This document shows, piece after piece, positions 51,053 through 59,873 of a stretch of 64,000 bases of DNA. The position numbers and the translations under genes were made by a program. This DNA comes from Variovorax paradoxus (GTDB lineage Bacteria; Pseudomonadota; Gammaproteobacteria; Burkholderiales; Burkholderiaceae_C): the NCBI RefSeq assembly GCF_902712855.1, contig NZ_LR743507.1, positions 4,202,001 to 4,266,000 of the forward strand, in the 5' to 3' direction. Numbering within the stretch: the stretch's first letter is position 1; every line of letters starts with the position of its first letter. The notes beneath the pieces were generated by a model. That model was not told the origin of the DNA and did not search any database. It saw only the letters and a list, made by a program, of their open reading frames with translations.

Positions 51053-53578
51053 TCACTTGCCCGGCGTCAGCTGGATTCTCTCCAGCGTCTCCTTCTCGAC
51101 CGCCGACCTGCTGTAGACCAAAGGCACGTACTTGCCGTCGAGCCACAGCGGCGCGAGGTCGCGGTAGTTGGGGCTGTCCGGGTTGCCCGACTGCCCCGGC
51201 GCATTGACGACCCGCGAGGCGTCCCAGTTGCCCACGTCCAGCACCATGCGGAACGAGGCACCCGCGGTCAACTTGTAGTCGCTCGCGCGATAGGTCGCGG
51301 CCATCGGTGTGAAGGAAGAACCCGACATCGGCCAGTCGCCGACGTCCAGCTTCCTGCGCGTGGCCGGATCGACCACACCCGCCAGCGGATGCCGGAACTC
51401 CGCACGATGCAGCGCGCCCCACTTCCAGGACGCGGTGTCGGAGCCGAGCCTGGCGCCGAGTTCCTGCATCGCGGCCGGCAGCGTCTTGAGCAGCAGCGCA
51501 TCGCGCTGCTCGTTCGACACCCAGCCGAAGGGGTTCTCCAGCAGCAGCACCATGCGGGTGTTGTCCCCCGGTGCGGCCAGCGCCGCACCCGCGTCCCCCG
51601 CGCCCGCCTTCAGCACGGCCGGGCGCAGGAACTTGCTGCTCCACACCTCGTACAGCGCCGCCGGCGCGCTGTCGCGGTCCATGGTGCCGTCCCAGCCCTG
51701 CAGCATGCGCAGTGCCGCGGCCGTCTGCGCATCGTCGCTGCGCAGGCCTGCCAGCAGCTTCAGCACGCGCTGAGCCGGCGTCGCGACGATGTCGTTCTGC
51801 ATGCGCTCCGAATCCTCGATGGAAAAGCGCGAGCCCGCTGCCACCTTGGCGGCGAAGAGCTCCTTGAGCCGCCGCGCGCGCGCCGCGTCGCTCCACTCGT
51901 AGCCCACGCCCTTCTTCGCCGCGGGATGGTCGGGCGGAATGTTGTTCTCGTTCGCCGTCACCACGTAGCCGCGCGCAGGATTGAACTCGAAGGGCAGCTC
52001 GTCGCCGTTGCGAAAGCCCGACCACTCGTAGCGGCCGTCGCCCGGCACCGGCATCAGGCCGTCCCAGTTGGGCCGGATGGGCGTCAGGCCGCCGGGGATC
52101 CAGCCGACGTTGCCGCCGGTGTCCGCATAGACCTGGTTCTCGCCCGGCGCGCCCCAGCGATTCATGGCCGCGCGGAACTGGTCCCAGTTGCGCGCGCGCA
52201 TGTAGTCCATGGAGCCGAAGTAAGGCGCCATGCCGGGCTCGAGCCAGGCCGCGCGCAAGGCGAACGCGCGCTGCCTGCCCGGCTCGGCCAGCAGCACCGG
52301 GCCGTGCCGGGTGAAGGTGTTGACCACCTCGCGCGGCGCGCTCTCGCCCTTGACCGCGATGCGCTCGGTGACGCGCACCATCGGCTCCCATCGGCCCTGG
52401 TAGCGGTACTCGTTGGCATTGCGCGGGTTGAGTTGGTACACGTACAGGTCTTCCTGGTCCATGTAGAAGCGCGTGAGGCCGAAAGCAATGGTGCCGTTGT
52501 GGCCGATCGACAGGCCCGGCAGGAAGGGCTCGCCCGCGCCGATCGCGTCCATGCCCGGCGCGCTCAGGTGCGCCATGTAGCGCAGGCTCGGCGCGCCGTG
52601 CGCGCGGTGCGGGTCGTTGGCAAGAATGGGCCTTCCGGTGGACGTCAGCTTCGGCGCGATCACCCAGTTGTTGCTGCCGTAGGCGCCGGTCGGGTCGCCC
52701 TCGGGCGCCTGCTGCGCCAGCTCGTCGCCGACGTCGCCCGGCACGCGCGCCACCACCGAGGCGATGCGCGTGTTGGCCTTGGTGAACTGCGGCGGCTCGG
52801 TCGCGCGCAGGTAGGCGGCGCGCAGTTCGGCCGCAGGAATGGTGCAAGGGTCGAGCCCCTGCGGCACGCGCGGATTGACGGGCGGATCGAGTTCGCGGCG
52901 CAGCCAGTCGGCCTTGACGCCGGCACCGCCGGCACAGAACGCACGCGCGCGGTCGATCTCCGACGTCAAGTTCAGCGTGAGGCCGTGGTGCCGGATGCGC
53001 ACCACGTCTTCCGGCGACCACATGGCCGGCTGGTAGCCGAGCAGCGCGAACTCCGGCGGCAGCAGCGCGGGCTGCGCGCGCACCTGCGCCACGTAGGCAT
53101 TGACGCCTGCCGTGAAGGCCTCGGCCACGCGCTTGGCATCGGAGCCGTAGGCCAGCCACTCGCGGTACATGTCGCCGCGATAGAGCACGGCACGCGCGGC
53201 GCGGTCGCTGTCGACCCACGCGGGGCCGAAGTCCTTCGCCATCTCGCCGAGCCCGCGCTTGCGCCACAAATCCATTTGCCAGAGCCGGTCGCGCGCGGCG
53301 ATGAAGCCCTGCGCCACGAAGGCGTCGTAGAGCGTGCCCGCGTACATGTGCGGCACGCCCCAGCGGTCGACCAGCACCTCGGCCGGCTTCTCGAGGCCGG
53401 GCACCGTGAACGAAGAGGAAGGACGCGCGGGCGTGTCGGATGATGACGGCGGGTTCGATGCGCAACCGGCGAGCCCGAAGGCCGAGAAAGCCGCGATGCC
53501 TGCAAGCGCCAGCGCGCCGGAGGAATGCCTTTGACCTAACGAGCGCCGCGATGCCGGGCGCAGGTTCATTCTTGTCAT
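51053..53578 (-). CDS. Penicillin acylase (Ntn-hydrolase) family lipoprotein
   Basis: An 841-residue precursor of the penicillin G acylase/acyl-homoserine-lactone acylase family. It has a lipobox GLAGC (Cys39), so it is membrane-tethered. The alpha part (about 60-300) contains the DRWGVPHMYA start motif. Self-cleavage is expected before Ser302 (AYG-SNNW), which becomes the catalytic N-terminal serine of the beta chain, followed by the conserved NDPHR and GLSIGHNGTIAFGLT. The substrate may be beta-lactams, acyl-homoserine lactones or acyl amides. AGGAGA lies 9 bases before the ATG at 53578. The gene is divergent from the PLP gene at 53675. Confidence 0.93.
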   Translation of the reverse strand: MTRMNLRPASRRSLGQRHSSGALALAGIAAFSAFGLAGCASNPPSSSDTPARPSSSFTVPGLEKPAEVLVDRWGVPHMYAGTLYDAFVAQGFIAARDRLWQMDLWRKRGLGEMAKDFGPAWVDSDRAARAVLYRGDMYREWLAYGSDAKRVAEAFTAGVNAYVAQVRAQPALLPPEFALLGYQPAMWSPEDVVRIRHHGLTLNLTSEIDRARAFCAGGAGVKADWLRRELDPPVNPRVPQGLDPCTIPAAELRAAYLRATEPPQFTKANTRIASVVARVPGDVGDELAQQAPEGDPTGAYGSNNWVIAPKLTSTGRPILANDPHRAHGAPSLRYMAHLSAPGMDAIGAGEPFLPGLSIGHNGTIAFGLTRFYMDQEDLYVYQLNPRNANEYRYQGRWEPMVRVTERIAVKGESAPREVVNTFTRHGPVLLAEPGRQRAFALRAAWLEPGMAPYFGSMDYMRARNWDQFRAAMNRWGAPGENQVYADTGGNVGWIPGGLTPIRPNWDGLMPVPGDGRYEWSGFRNGDELPFEFNPARGYVVTANENNIPPDHPAAKKGVGYEWSDAARARRLKELFAAKVAAGSRFSIEDSERMQNDIVATPAQRVLKLLAGLRSDDAQTAAALRMLQGWDGTMDRDSAPAALYEVWSSKFLRPAVLKAGAGDAGAALAAPGDNTRMVLLLENPFGWVSNEQRDALLLKTLPAAMQELGARLGSDTASWKWGALHRAEFRHPLAGVVDPATRRKLDVGDWPMSGSSFTPMAATYRASDYKLTAGASFRMVLDVGNWDASRVVNAPGQSGNPDSPNYRDLAPLWLDGKYVPLVYSRSAVEKETLERIQLTPGK

Positions 53579-53674
53579 GTGTCTCGTCTCCTGCCTTGTT
53601 GAATGGCGCGCCCAGTATCCCGATTTGCGCGCGGTGCAGGGGTTACAAGGCATGACTTGTAGACTGGCGCCGAT

Positions 53675-54763
53675 ATGCAGCAGCAACCCTCCTCTTCACT
53701 GTCTCCAGCCTCGTGCAGCGGCTGGCTCGACGGCGCCATCCGCCGCATCGAGGCCGACTACCAGCGCAGCGCCGACACGCACCTGATTCCGCTGCCGCTG
53801 CCTTCGCTGGCCGCGAGCGGCATCGACCTGTACCTGAAGGACGAGTCGACCCATCCGACCGGCAGCCTCAAGCACCGGCTCGCACGTTCGCTCTTTCTCT
53901 ATGCACTGTGCAACGGCTGGGTGCGCGAAGGCACGACCATCGTCGAAGCCTCGAGCGGTTCCACCGCGGTGAGCGAGGCCTACTTCGCGCGGCTGCTGGG
54001 CCTGCCCTTCATCGCGGTGATGCCGCGCAGCACCTCGCCCGAGAAGATCGCGCAGATCGCCTTCTACGGCGCGAGTTGCCACTTCGTCGACCATGCCGCG
54101 CAGGTCTACGAAGAGGCCCGCGCGCTGGCCGAACGCACCGGCGGGCACTACATGGACCAGTTCACCTACGCCGAGCGCGCGACCGACTGGCGCGGCAACA
54201 ACAACATCGCCGAGAGCATGTTCCAGCAGATGGCGCGAGAGCGCCATCCGGTGCCGAAGTGGATCGTGGTAGGCGCGGGCACGGGCGGCACCAGCGCCAC
54301 CATCGGGCGCTACCTGCGCTTTCGCTGCCATGACACGCAGGTGTGTGTGGCCGACCCCGAAGGCTCGGTGTTCTCGGCCTACCACCGCACGGGCGACGCC
54401 ACGCTCACGGCAGCGGGATCGCGCATCGAAGGCATCGGCCGGCCGAGGGTGGAGCCGAGCTTCATCCGCACGCTGGTCGACCGGATGATCGAGGTGCCCA
54501 ACCTCGACTCGGTGGCCGCCATGCACGCGCTGTCGGCGCTGATCGGCCGCAGGGTGGGCCCTTCCACCGGCACCAACTTCACCGGCATGCTGGCACTGGC
54601 GCACGAGATGCGCGCGGCCGGACAGCAGGGTTCGATCCTTTCGCTGCTGTGCGACGCGGGCGAGCGCTACCTGCCGAGCTACCACGATGCCGCGTGGGTG
54701 CGCAACGCCTTCGGCGACATCGCGCCCGCGCAGCAGCGCATCGACGCACTGGTGGCAGCGTGA
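53675..54763 (+). CDS. PLP-dependent cysteine synthase/desulfhydrase family protein (Cds1-like)
   Basis: A 362-residue fold-type II PLP enzyme of the CysK/CBS group, closest in pattern to the L-cysteine desulfhydrase Cds1. The cofactor lysine lies in PTGSLKHRLA (Lys66), the substrate loop in EASSGSTAVS, and the phosphate loop in GAGTGGTSAT. These enzymes release sulfide, pyruvate and ammonia from cysteine. A TAGACT hexamer ends 9 bases before the ATG, suggesting a short leader. The stop TGA overlaps the start of the AttH-like gene by one base, so the two are coupled even though their functions appear unrelated. Confidence 0.9.
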   Translation: MQQQPSSSLSPASCSGWLDGAIRRIEADYQRSADTHLIPLPLPSLAASGIDLYLKDESTHPTGSLKHRLARSLFLYALCNGWVREGTTIVEASSGSTAVSEAYFARLLGLPFIAVMPRSTSPEKIAQIAFYGASCHFVDHAAQVYEEARALAERTGGHYMDQFTYAERATDWRGNNNIAESMFQQMARERHPVPKWIVVGAGTGGTSATIGRYLRFRCHDTQVCVADPEGSVFSAYHRTGDATLTAAGSRIEGIGRPRVEPSFIRTLVDRMIEVPNLDSVAAMHALSALIGRRVGPSTGTNFTGMLALAHEMRAAGQQGSILSLLCDAGERYLPSYHDAAWVRNAFGDIAPAQQRIDALVAA

Positions 54764-55881
54764 TGGCGTCCCGAGTGCCTTCGATGTCTTCGATGTCTTC
54801 GATGCCTTCCATGCCGTTCATGCCGTTCATGCCGTCGCGGCGCAGCCTGCTGCTGGCCGCGCTCGCCGCGGGCCCGCTCGCGGCGTGGGCGCTGCCCGAG
54901 CGCCGGCTCGAGTTTCCACGCGACTTCGGCAGCCACCCCGACCTGCACACCGAGTGGTGGTACATCACCGGCCATGCGAAGACGCAGGCAGGCCGCGAGT
55001 TCGGCTTCCAGGTGACCTTCTTCCGCTCGCGCGTCGAGGCCGCGCTGGGCATGCGCTCGGCTTTCGCGGCGAAGCACCTGGTGTTTGCGCACGCGGCGGT
55101 CAGCGATCTCGAGGGCCGCGTGCTGCTGCACGACCAGCGCATCGCGCGCGCGGGCTTCGGCGTGGCGGAGGCGAGCGCGAACGACACCGACGTGCGCATC
55201 CGCGACTGGTCGCTGGCGCGCGAGAACGGCATCTACGTGGCGCGCATTCCCGCCGGCGAGTTCACGCTCGACCTGCGCTTCACGCCGACCCAGCCCGTGC
55301 TGCTGCAGGGCAAGGCCGGACTGTCGCGCAAGGGGCCCGAGGAATCGCAGGCCAGCTACTACTACAGCGAGCCCCAGCTCAGGGCCCAGGGCAAGCTCAT
55401 GATCAAGGGCCAGGGCTTCGACGTGGGCGGCACGGCGTGGCTCGACCACGAATGGAGCGAGGCGCTGATGCACCCCGAGGCGGTGGGCTGGGACTGGATC
55501 GGCATGAACCTCCACGACGGCAGCGCGCTCACCGCCTTTCACCTGCGCCGCCGCGACGGCAGCGCGCTGTGGGGCGGGGGATCGTTCCGGCAGCGCGACG
55601 GCACGGCGCGCATCTTCGGCAACGACGAGGTGCGCTTCGAGTCCCTGAAGACCTGGGACAGTCCGCGCACGCAGGCGAAGTACCCGACGCAATGGCGCGT
55701 TCGAACGCCTGCCGGCAGCTTCGAGGTGCGCGCCCTGCTCGACGACCAGGAACTCGACAGCCGCGGCTCCACCGGCGGCGTGTACTGGGAAGGCCTGAGC
55801 GATCTGCTCGATGCGCAGGGCCGGCGCGTCGGCCGCGGCTACCTGGAGATGACCGGCTACGCTGCGCCGCTGAAGCTGTAG
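54763..55881 (+). CDS. AttH/CrtC-like lipocalin-fold exported protein
   Basis: A 372-residue protein of the AttH/carotenoid 1,2-hydratase-like lipocalin superfamily: two barrel domains with the hallmark HPDLHTEWWYITGH and the internal WLDHEWSEAL and GWDWIGMNL motifs. A twin-arginine signal (SRRSLLLAALAAGPLAAWA) points to Tat export. AttH proteins usually accompany an Att ABC exporter; the matching ATPase and permease are at 37628 and 47249. The N terminus before the signal comes from six 9-bp repeats, each holding an in-frame ATG, so the true start could be any of them. It overlaps the PLP gene by one base. Confidence 0.92.
   Translation: MASRVPSMSSMSSMPSMPFMPFMPSRRSLLLAALAAGPLAAWALPERRLEFPRDFGSHPDLHTEWWYITGHAKTQAGREFGFQVTFFRSRVEAALGMRSAFAAKHLVFAHAAVSDLEGRVLLHDQRIARAGFGVAEASANDTDVRIRDWSLARENGIYVARIPAGEFTLDLRFTPTQPVLLQGKAGLSRKGPEESQASYYYSEPQLRAQGKLMIKGQGFDVGGTAWLDHEWSEALMHPEAVGWDWIGMNLHDGSALTAFHLRRRDGSALWGGGSFRQRDGTARIFGNDEVRFESLKTWDSPRTQAKYPTQWRVRTPAGSFEVRALLDDQELDSRGSTGGVYWEGLSDLLDAQGRRVGRGYLEMTGYAAPLKL
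54781..54834 (+). repeat. Six tandem 9-bp units with in-frame ATGs at a gene start
   Basis: Units TCGATGTCT (two), TCGATGCCT, TCCATGCCG and TTCATGCCG (two) each carry an ATG in frame with the AttH-like gene, just ahead of its Tat signal. Unit number can change without a frameshift. Confidence 0.88.
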
Positions 55882-55986
55882 AACGGTTGCCGCAACAGCG
55901 GCAATGAGAACCCGACGACAACCGTAGCCCCGCCGCGCGCGTTGGGGAAGCGTGTCGTACCCCCATCGAAAAAACAGAAGGAACCC

Positions 55987-56472
55987 ATGAAGATTCGATT
56001 CGCCATGCTGGCCGTGGCCAGCGTCCTTTCCGCCCTTGCGAGCCCGATGGCGGCCAACGCGCAGGTCTCGGTCCACATCGACGTGCCCGGCCTGGTGATG
56101 ACGGCGCCGCCCCCGCCGCGCTACGAGCCGCTCCCGCCGCCGCGCGGCGGCTTCGTGTGGGTGCCGGGCCGCTGGGCCTGGGACGGCCGCGCCTATGCAT
56201 GGCGTCCGGGCGGCTGGGAGCGGGAGCGCGCGGGGTATGCGTATGCGCCGGGACGCTGGATCGAGGACCGCGGCGGATGGCGCTGGGCCGAAGGCGACTG
56301 GCGGCGGCGCGAAGCCTTCCGCGAGGCGCGCCGGGAGCGGGAATGGGAGCGCGAGCGCGAGTGGGACGACCACCGCCGCCACGACCGCGATCACGACCGC
56401 AACCACTGGCAGAGCCATGACCGCGGACGCGAGTTCTGCCCGCCGGGCCAAGCCAAGCGCGGCAACTGCTGA
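55987..56472 (+). CDS. YXWGXW-repeat exported protein
   Basis: A 161-residue exported protein with a Sec signal (1-25, ending ANA-Q), a Pro-rich stretch (about 40-50) and repeated YXWGXW-like aromatic units (FVWVPGRWAWDGRAYAWRPG, then YAYAPGRWIEDRGGWRW). The C-terminal half is a highly charged Arg/Glu/Asp/His helix-forming region, probably metal-binding or disordered. Proteins of this type are common in the proteobacterial periplasm, without a known role. AGAAGGAA precedes the ATG. It is monocistronic and closed by a strong terminator. Confidence 0.85.
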   Translation: MKIRFAMLAVASVLSALASPMAANAQVSVHIDVPGLVMTAPPPPRYEPLPPPRGGFVWVPGRWAWDGRAYAWRPGGWERERAGYAYAPGRWIEDRGGWRWAEGDWRRREAFREARREREWEREREWDDHRRHDRDHDRNHWQSHDRGREFCPPGQAKRGNC

Positions 56473-56488
56473 GCCGCCGGGCAACGAC

Positions 56489-56521
56489 GAAAAAAAGGGA
56501 GCCGAGGCTCCCCTTTTTTTA
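56489..56521. terminator. Bidirectional rho-independent terminator
   Basis: AAAAAAAGGGGAGCC-type and GGCTCCCCTTTTTTT arms (reading AAGGGAGCC and GGCTCCCCTT around a GAG loop) with flanking A and T runs. It serves the YXWGXW gene (+) and the convergent livM gene (-). Confidence 0.94.
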
Positions 56522-56540
56522 ATGGTGCGAACCGCTCGCC

Positions 56541-57527
56541 CTACTTCGCGCGCCGCCGGTCGACGAAGGCGATGATCTCGCCCATGATCCCCTTGCGGAA
56601 GGCCAGCACGCAGATCACGAAGATCAGGCCCGTGACCATGGTCACCGACTCGCCCAGCGTGTTGAACCAGTCGACGGTGGTGATGCGCGCCAGCAGGTTG
56701 CCGAGTTCGCCGATCTTGTTCTCCAGCAGCACCACCACCGCGGAGCCCACCAGCGGACCCGAGAGCGTGCCGAGGCCGCCCACCAGCGTCATCAGGATGA
56801 CCTGGCCCGAGGCGGTCCAGTGCACGTCCGACAGCGTGGCGAAGCCCAGCACCAGCGTCTTGAGCGAACCTGCAAGGCCCGACAGCGCCGCCGAGATCAC
56901 GAAGGCCAGCAGCTTGAAGCGGCTCACGTCGTAGCCCAGCGACAGCGCGCGTGGTTCGTTTTCCTTGATGCCCTTGAGGACCTGGCCGAACGGGGAGTGG
57001 ATGGTGCGCACGATCAGCAGGAACGCGGCCACCACGATCACCAGCGCGACGTAGTACATGGTGAGGTCGCTCGACAGGTCGATCAGGCCGAAGAGCTTGC
57101 CGCGCGGCACGCCCTGCAGGCCGTCCTCGCCGCCCGTGAACCTGGCCTGCAGCGCGACGAAGAACATCATCTGCGCGAGCGCCAGCGTGATCATCGCGAA
57201 GTAGATGCCCTGGCGGCGGATGGCCAGCACGCCGAAGATCCAGCCGAGGAAGGCGCCGGTGAGCGTGCCCGCGATGAGGCCCAGTTCGGGCGTGAGGCCC
57301 CAGACCTTCATCGCGTGCCCAGCGACGTACGCGGAGCCGCCGAGGAAGGCCGCATGGCCGAAGGACAGCAGCCCGGTGTAGCCCAGCAGCAGGTTGAAGG
57401 CCGCGGCGAACAGCGCGAAGCACATGAGCTTCATCACGAACACCGGATAGGCGCCGAAGAACGGAGCCAGCACCAGCGCGAGCAACAGCAGCGCGTAGAC
57501 GACGAGGGAGATTTTTTTCGTGTTCAT
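56541..57527 (-). CDS. livM: Branched-chain amino-acid-type ABC permease LivM
   Basis: A 328-residue inner-membrane permease of the HAAT family with about nine hydrophobic segments. The LivM signature GYTGLLSFGHAAFLGGSAY and the late TLVGGLGTLSGPLVGSAVV ATPase-coupling region are present. It pairs with LivH (10 bp upstream in the operon) to import hydrophobic or aromatic amino acids, or amide-like or aromatic compounds, depending on the binding protein. It is the last gene of the reverse-strand livG-livF-livK-livK-livH-livM operon. Confidence 0.95.
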   Translation of the reverse strand: MNTKKISLVVYALLLLALVLAPFFGAYPVFVMKLMCFALFAAAFNLLLGYTGLLSFGHAAFLGGSAYVAGHAMKVWGLTPELGLIAGTLTGAFLGWIFGVLAIRRQGIYFAMITLALAQMMFFVALQARFTGGEDGLQGVPRGKLFGLIDLSSDLTMYYVALVIVVAAFLLIVRTIHSPFGQVLKGIKENEPRALSLGYDVSRFKLLAFVISAALSGLAGSLKTLVLGFATLSDVHWTASGQVILMTLVGGLGTLSGPLVGSAVVVLLENKIGELGNLLARITTVDWFNTLGESVTMVTGLIFVICVLAFRKGIMGEIIAFVDRRRAK

Positions 57528-57537
57528 GCCGCTCGCC

Positions 57538-58413
57538 TTATTTCTCTTTGCCGAACAGGCCGGCGGGGCGGATGAGCAGCACGATGACCATGATCACGAA
57601 CACGACCGTTGAAGATGCTTCCGGATAGAAGACCTTGGTGAAGCCTTCGATGACGCCCAGGCCGAGCCCGGTGAGGATGGCGCCCATGATCGAGCCCATG
57701 CCGCCGATCACGACCACGGCGAACACCACGATGATGAGGTTCTGCCCCATGAGCGGCGACACCTGGATCACCGGCGAGGCCAGCACGCCCGCAAAGGCCG
57801 CGAGCGCGCAGCCGAAGGCGTAGGTCAGCGTGATCATCAGCGGCACGTTGACGCCGAAGGCTTCCACCAGCCGGGGGTTCTCGGTGCCGGCGCGCAGGTA
57901 GGCGCCCAGGCGGGTCTTCTCGATCACGTACCAGGTGGCGAAGCACACCACCAGCGAGGCGACGACCACCCACGCGCGGTAGTTGGGCAGCACCATGAAG
58001 CCCAGGTCGGTGGCGCTCGACAGCGCCTCGGGCGCGTCGTAGGGCAGACCGGACACGCCGTAGATCGAGCGGAAGACGCCCTCGATCAGCAGCGTGAGGC
58101 CCAGCGTAAGCAGCAGCCCGTAGAGATGGTCGAGCTTGTAGATCCAGCGCAGCAGCAGCCGCTCGATGAGCACGCCGAAGATGCCGATGACGATGGGCGC
58201 GGCGATCAGCATCACCCAGTAGTTGATGCCGAAATACTCCATCGCCATCCAGGTCAGGACGGCGCCGAGCATGAACAGCGCGCCGTGCGCGAAGTTGATG
58301 ACGTTGAGCAGGCCGAAGATCACCGCCAGCCCGAGGCTCAGGATGGCGTAGAAGGAGCCGTTGACCAGCCCCAGGAGGAGCTGGCTCAACAAGGCGGGAA
58401 GGGAAATGTTCAT
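57538..58413 (-). CDS. livH: Branched-chain amino-acid-type ABC permease LivH
   Basis: A 291-residue inner-membrane permease with about eight helices and the typical GLVNGSFYAILSLGLAVIFG start and the VVIGGMGSIMGAILTGLGLG coupling motif. The start at 58413 matches the family N terminus (MNISLPALLSQLL). It forms the permease dimer with LivM. A structured intergenic repeat separates it from the upstream binding-protein gene, so its expression is probably lower than that of the binding proteins. Confidence 0.95.
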   Translation of the reverse strand: MNISLPALLSQLLLGLVNGSFYAILSLGLAVIFGLLNVINFAHGALFMLGAVLTWMAMEYFGINYWVMLIAAPIVIGIFGVLIERLLLRWIYKLDHLYGLLLTLGLTLLIEGVFRSIYGVSGLPYDAPEALSSATDLGFMVLPNYRAWVVVASLVVCFATWYVIEKTRLGAYLRAGTENPRLVEAFGVNVPLMITLTYAFGCALAAFAGVLASPVIQVSPLMGQNLIIVVFAVVVIGGMGSIMGAILTGLGLGVIEGFTKVFYPEASSTVVFVIMVIVLLIRPAGLFGKEK

Positions 58414-58449
58414 AAAGATTTCAGGAAGCCACTGGCCGTCTTTTCTTTT

Positions 58450-58551
58450 TCCGCGGGTGCCGCCGCGCACGGCCGCCCGAAGCGGCCGGCACGCCCCCCT
58501 TGCAAGGGAGTGGCGAAGCGGCACGCAGTGCGCGCAGCCCGGAAGGGGCTC
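58450..58551 (-). repeat. Intergenic repeat, copy 2
   Basis: Read on the reverse strand it begins GAGCCCCTTCCGGGCTG right at the stop codon of the binding-protein gene, contains CTCCCTTGCAAGGGGGG as hairpin core and ends GGCCGTGCGCGGCGG. The end is shared with copy 3 (59775-59871) and the core layout with copy 1 (9779-9868). Confidence 0.75.
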
Positions 58552-59743
58552 ACTTCCAGAGCGCGCACTTGCTTTCGGCCTTGGTCGTGAAGACCTCTTC
58601 GCCGTTCAGCTTCTGGACCACCTTGTAGTAGTCCCACGGCTGCTTCGACTCGGCCGGCGACTTGACCTGCACCAGGTACATGTCGTGCACGAAGCGGCCG
58701 TCGGCACGCACGTAGCCCTTGGCGTAGAAGTCGTCGATCGGCGTCTTCTTGATCTGCGCCATGACCGTGTCGGCATCGATGGTCTTGGCTGCCTGCACGG
58801 CCTTCAGGTAGGTCATGGTGGCCGAGTAGTCGGCGGCCTGGATGTCGGTGGGCATGCGCTTGGTCTTCTCGAAGAACCGCTTGCCGAAGGCGCGCGACTT
58901 GTCGTCGAGGTTCCAGTCCCAGCTGGTGGTCAGCAGCAGCCCTTCGGTGTTCTTCAGGCCCAGGCTGTGCACGTCGGTCACGAACACCAGCAGGCCGACC
59001 ATCTTCATGGTCTTGGCGATGCCGAATTCCCGTGCCGCCTTGATCGCGTTCTGCGTGTCGCCGCCCGCATTCGCGAGCGCCAGCACCTGGGCCTTGGAGT
59101 TCTGCGCCTGCAGCAGGAACGAGGAGAAGTCGGAGGTGTTGAGCGGATGCTTCACGCTGCCGAGCACGGTGCCGCCCTTTTCCTTCACGACCTTGGTCGC
59201 GTCGGCTTCCAGCGCCTGGCCGAAGGCGTAATCGGCCGTGAGGAAATACCAGCTCTTGTCGCCGCGCGCGATGACGGCGCTGCCCGTGCCCTTGGCCAGC
59301 GCCACGGTGTCGTAGGCGTAGTGCACGGTGTAGGGGCTGCACTGCTCGTTGGTGAGCGCGGAGCTGCCCGCGCCGTTCACGACGAACACGCGCTTCTTCT
59401 CCTGCGCCACCTTGGCCATGGCCAGGCCGGTGCCCGAGCTGGTGCCGCCGAACAGCATCGTCAGGCCTTGCGTGTCGATCCACTCGCGCGCCTTGGAAGC
59501 CGCGATGTCGGCCTTGTTCTGATGGTCGGCCTGCAGCAGCTCGATGGGCATGCCGTTGACCTTGCCGCCGAAGTCGTCGATGGCCATCTGGATCGCGAGC
59601 GCGCCGTTCTTGCCCTCCACGTCCGCATAGAGGCTCGACATGTCGGTGATGAAACCGATCTTGACCTTGTCCTGCGCCTGCGCGGCGCCCGCGGCGAGCG
59701 CGATGGCAAGGGACAGGCCGGAGAGCACGAACGTCTTTTTCAT
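58550..59743 (-). CDS. LivK-like ABC substrate-binding protein (paralogue 1)
   Basis: A 397-residue periplasmic binding protein (Peripla_BP_6 fold) with a signal peptide cut near AQAQ-DKVKIGF. The mature protein shows FITDMSSLYADVEGKNGALA and the ligand-loop TSSGTGLAMAKVAQEKKRV. Relatives in this subgroup bind aromatic or branched-chain compounds in Burkholderiales. It is very similar along its full length to the neighbour at 59874 (large identical blocks such as NGAGSS.LTNEQCSPYTVHY), so the pair arose by tandem duplication. AGGAG lies upstream of the ATG at 59743. Confidence 0.93.
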   Translation of the reverse strand: MKKTFVLSGLSLAIALAAGAAQAQDKVKIGFITDMSSLYADVEGKNGALAIQMAIDDFGGKVNGMPIELLQADHQNKADIAASKAREWIDTQGLTMLFGGTSSGTGLAMAKVAQEKKRVFVVNGAGSSALTNEQCSPYTVHYAYDTVALAKGTGSAVIARGDKSWYFLTADYAFGQALEADATKVVKEKGGTVLGSVKHPLNTSDFSSFLLQAQNSKAQVLALANAGGDTQNAIKAAREFGIAKTMKMVGLLVFVTDVHSLGLKNTEGLLLTTSWDWNLDDKSRAFGKRFFEKTKRMPTDIQAADYSATMTYLKAVQAAKTIDADTVMAQIKKTPIDDFYAKGYVRADGRFVHDMYLVQVKSPAESKQPWDYYKVVQKLNGEEVFTTKAESKCALWK

Positions 59744-59774
59744 GGTCAAGAACTCCTGATAGAGGAACGGAAAG

Positions 59775-59871
59775 TCGTGAGGGCCGCCGCGCACGGCCGC
59801 CCTAGGCAGCCGGCCCGCCCCCGGCAGGGGGTTGGCGAAGCGACTCGAAGTGCGTGCAGCCTGGGGGCGAG
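59775..59871 (-). repeat. Intergenic repeat, copy 3
   Basis: On the reverse strand it reads GCTCGCCCCCAGGCTG just past the stop codon of the binding-protein gene, then CCCCCTGCCGGGGGC. The first 15 bases are identical to copy 1 at 9779. It ends GGCCGTGCGCGGCGG like copy 2. Confidence 0.78.
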
Positions 59872-59873
59872 CA

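Noticed and set aside
51002..53443. Long open frame of 813 codons on the forward strand through the acylase gene
   Set aside because: It is antisense to a clearly conserved penicillin-acylase gene, Arg/His/Val-rich with no domain, and is the expected by-product of high-GC codon use.
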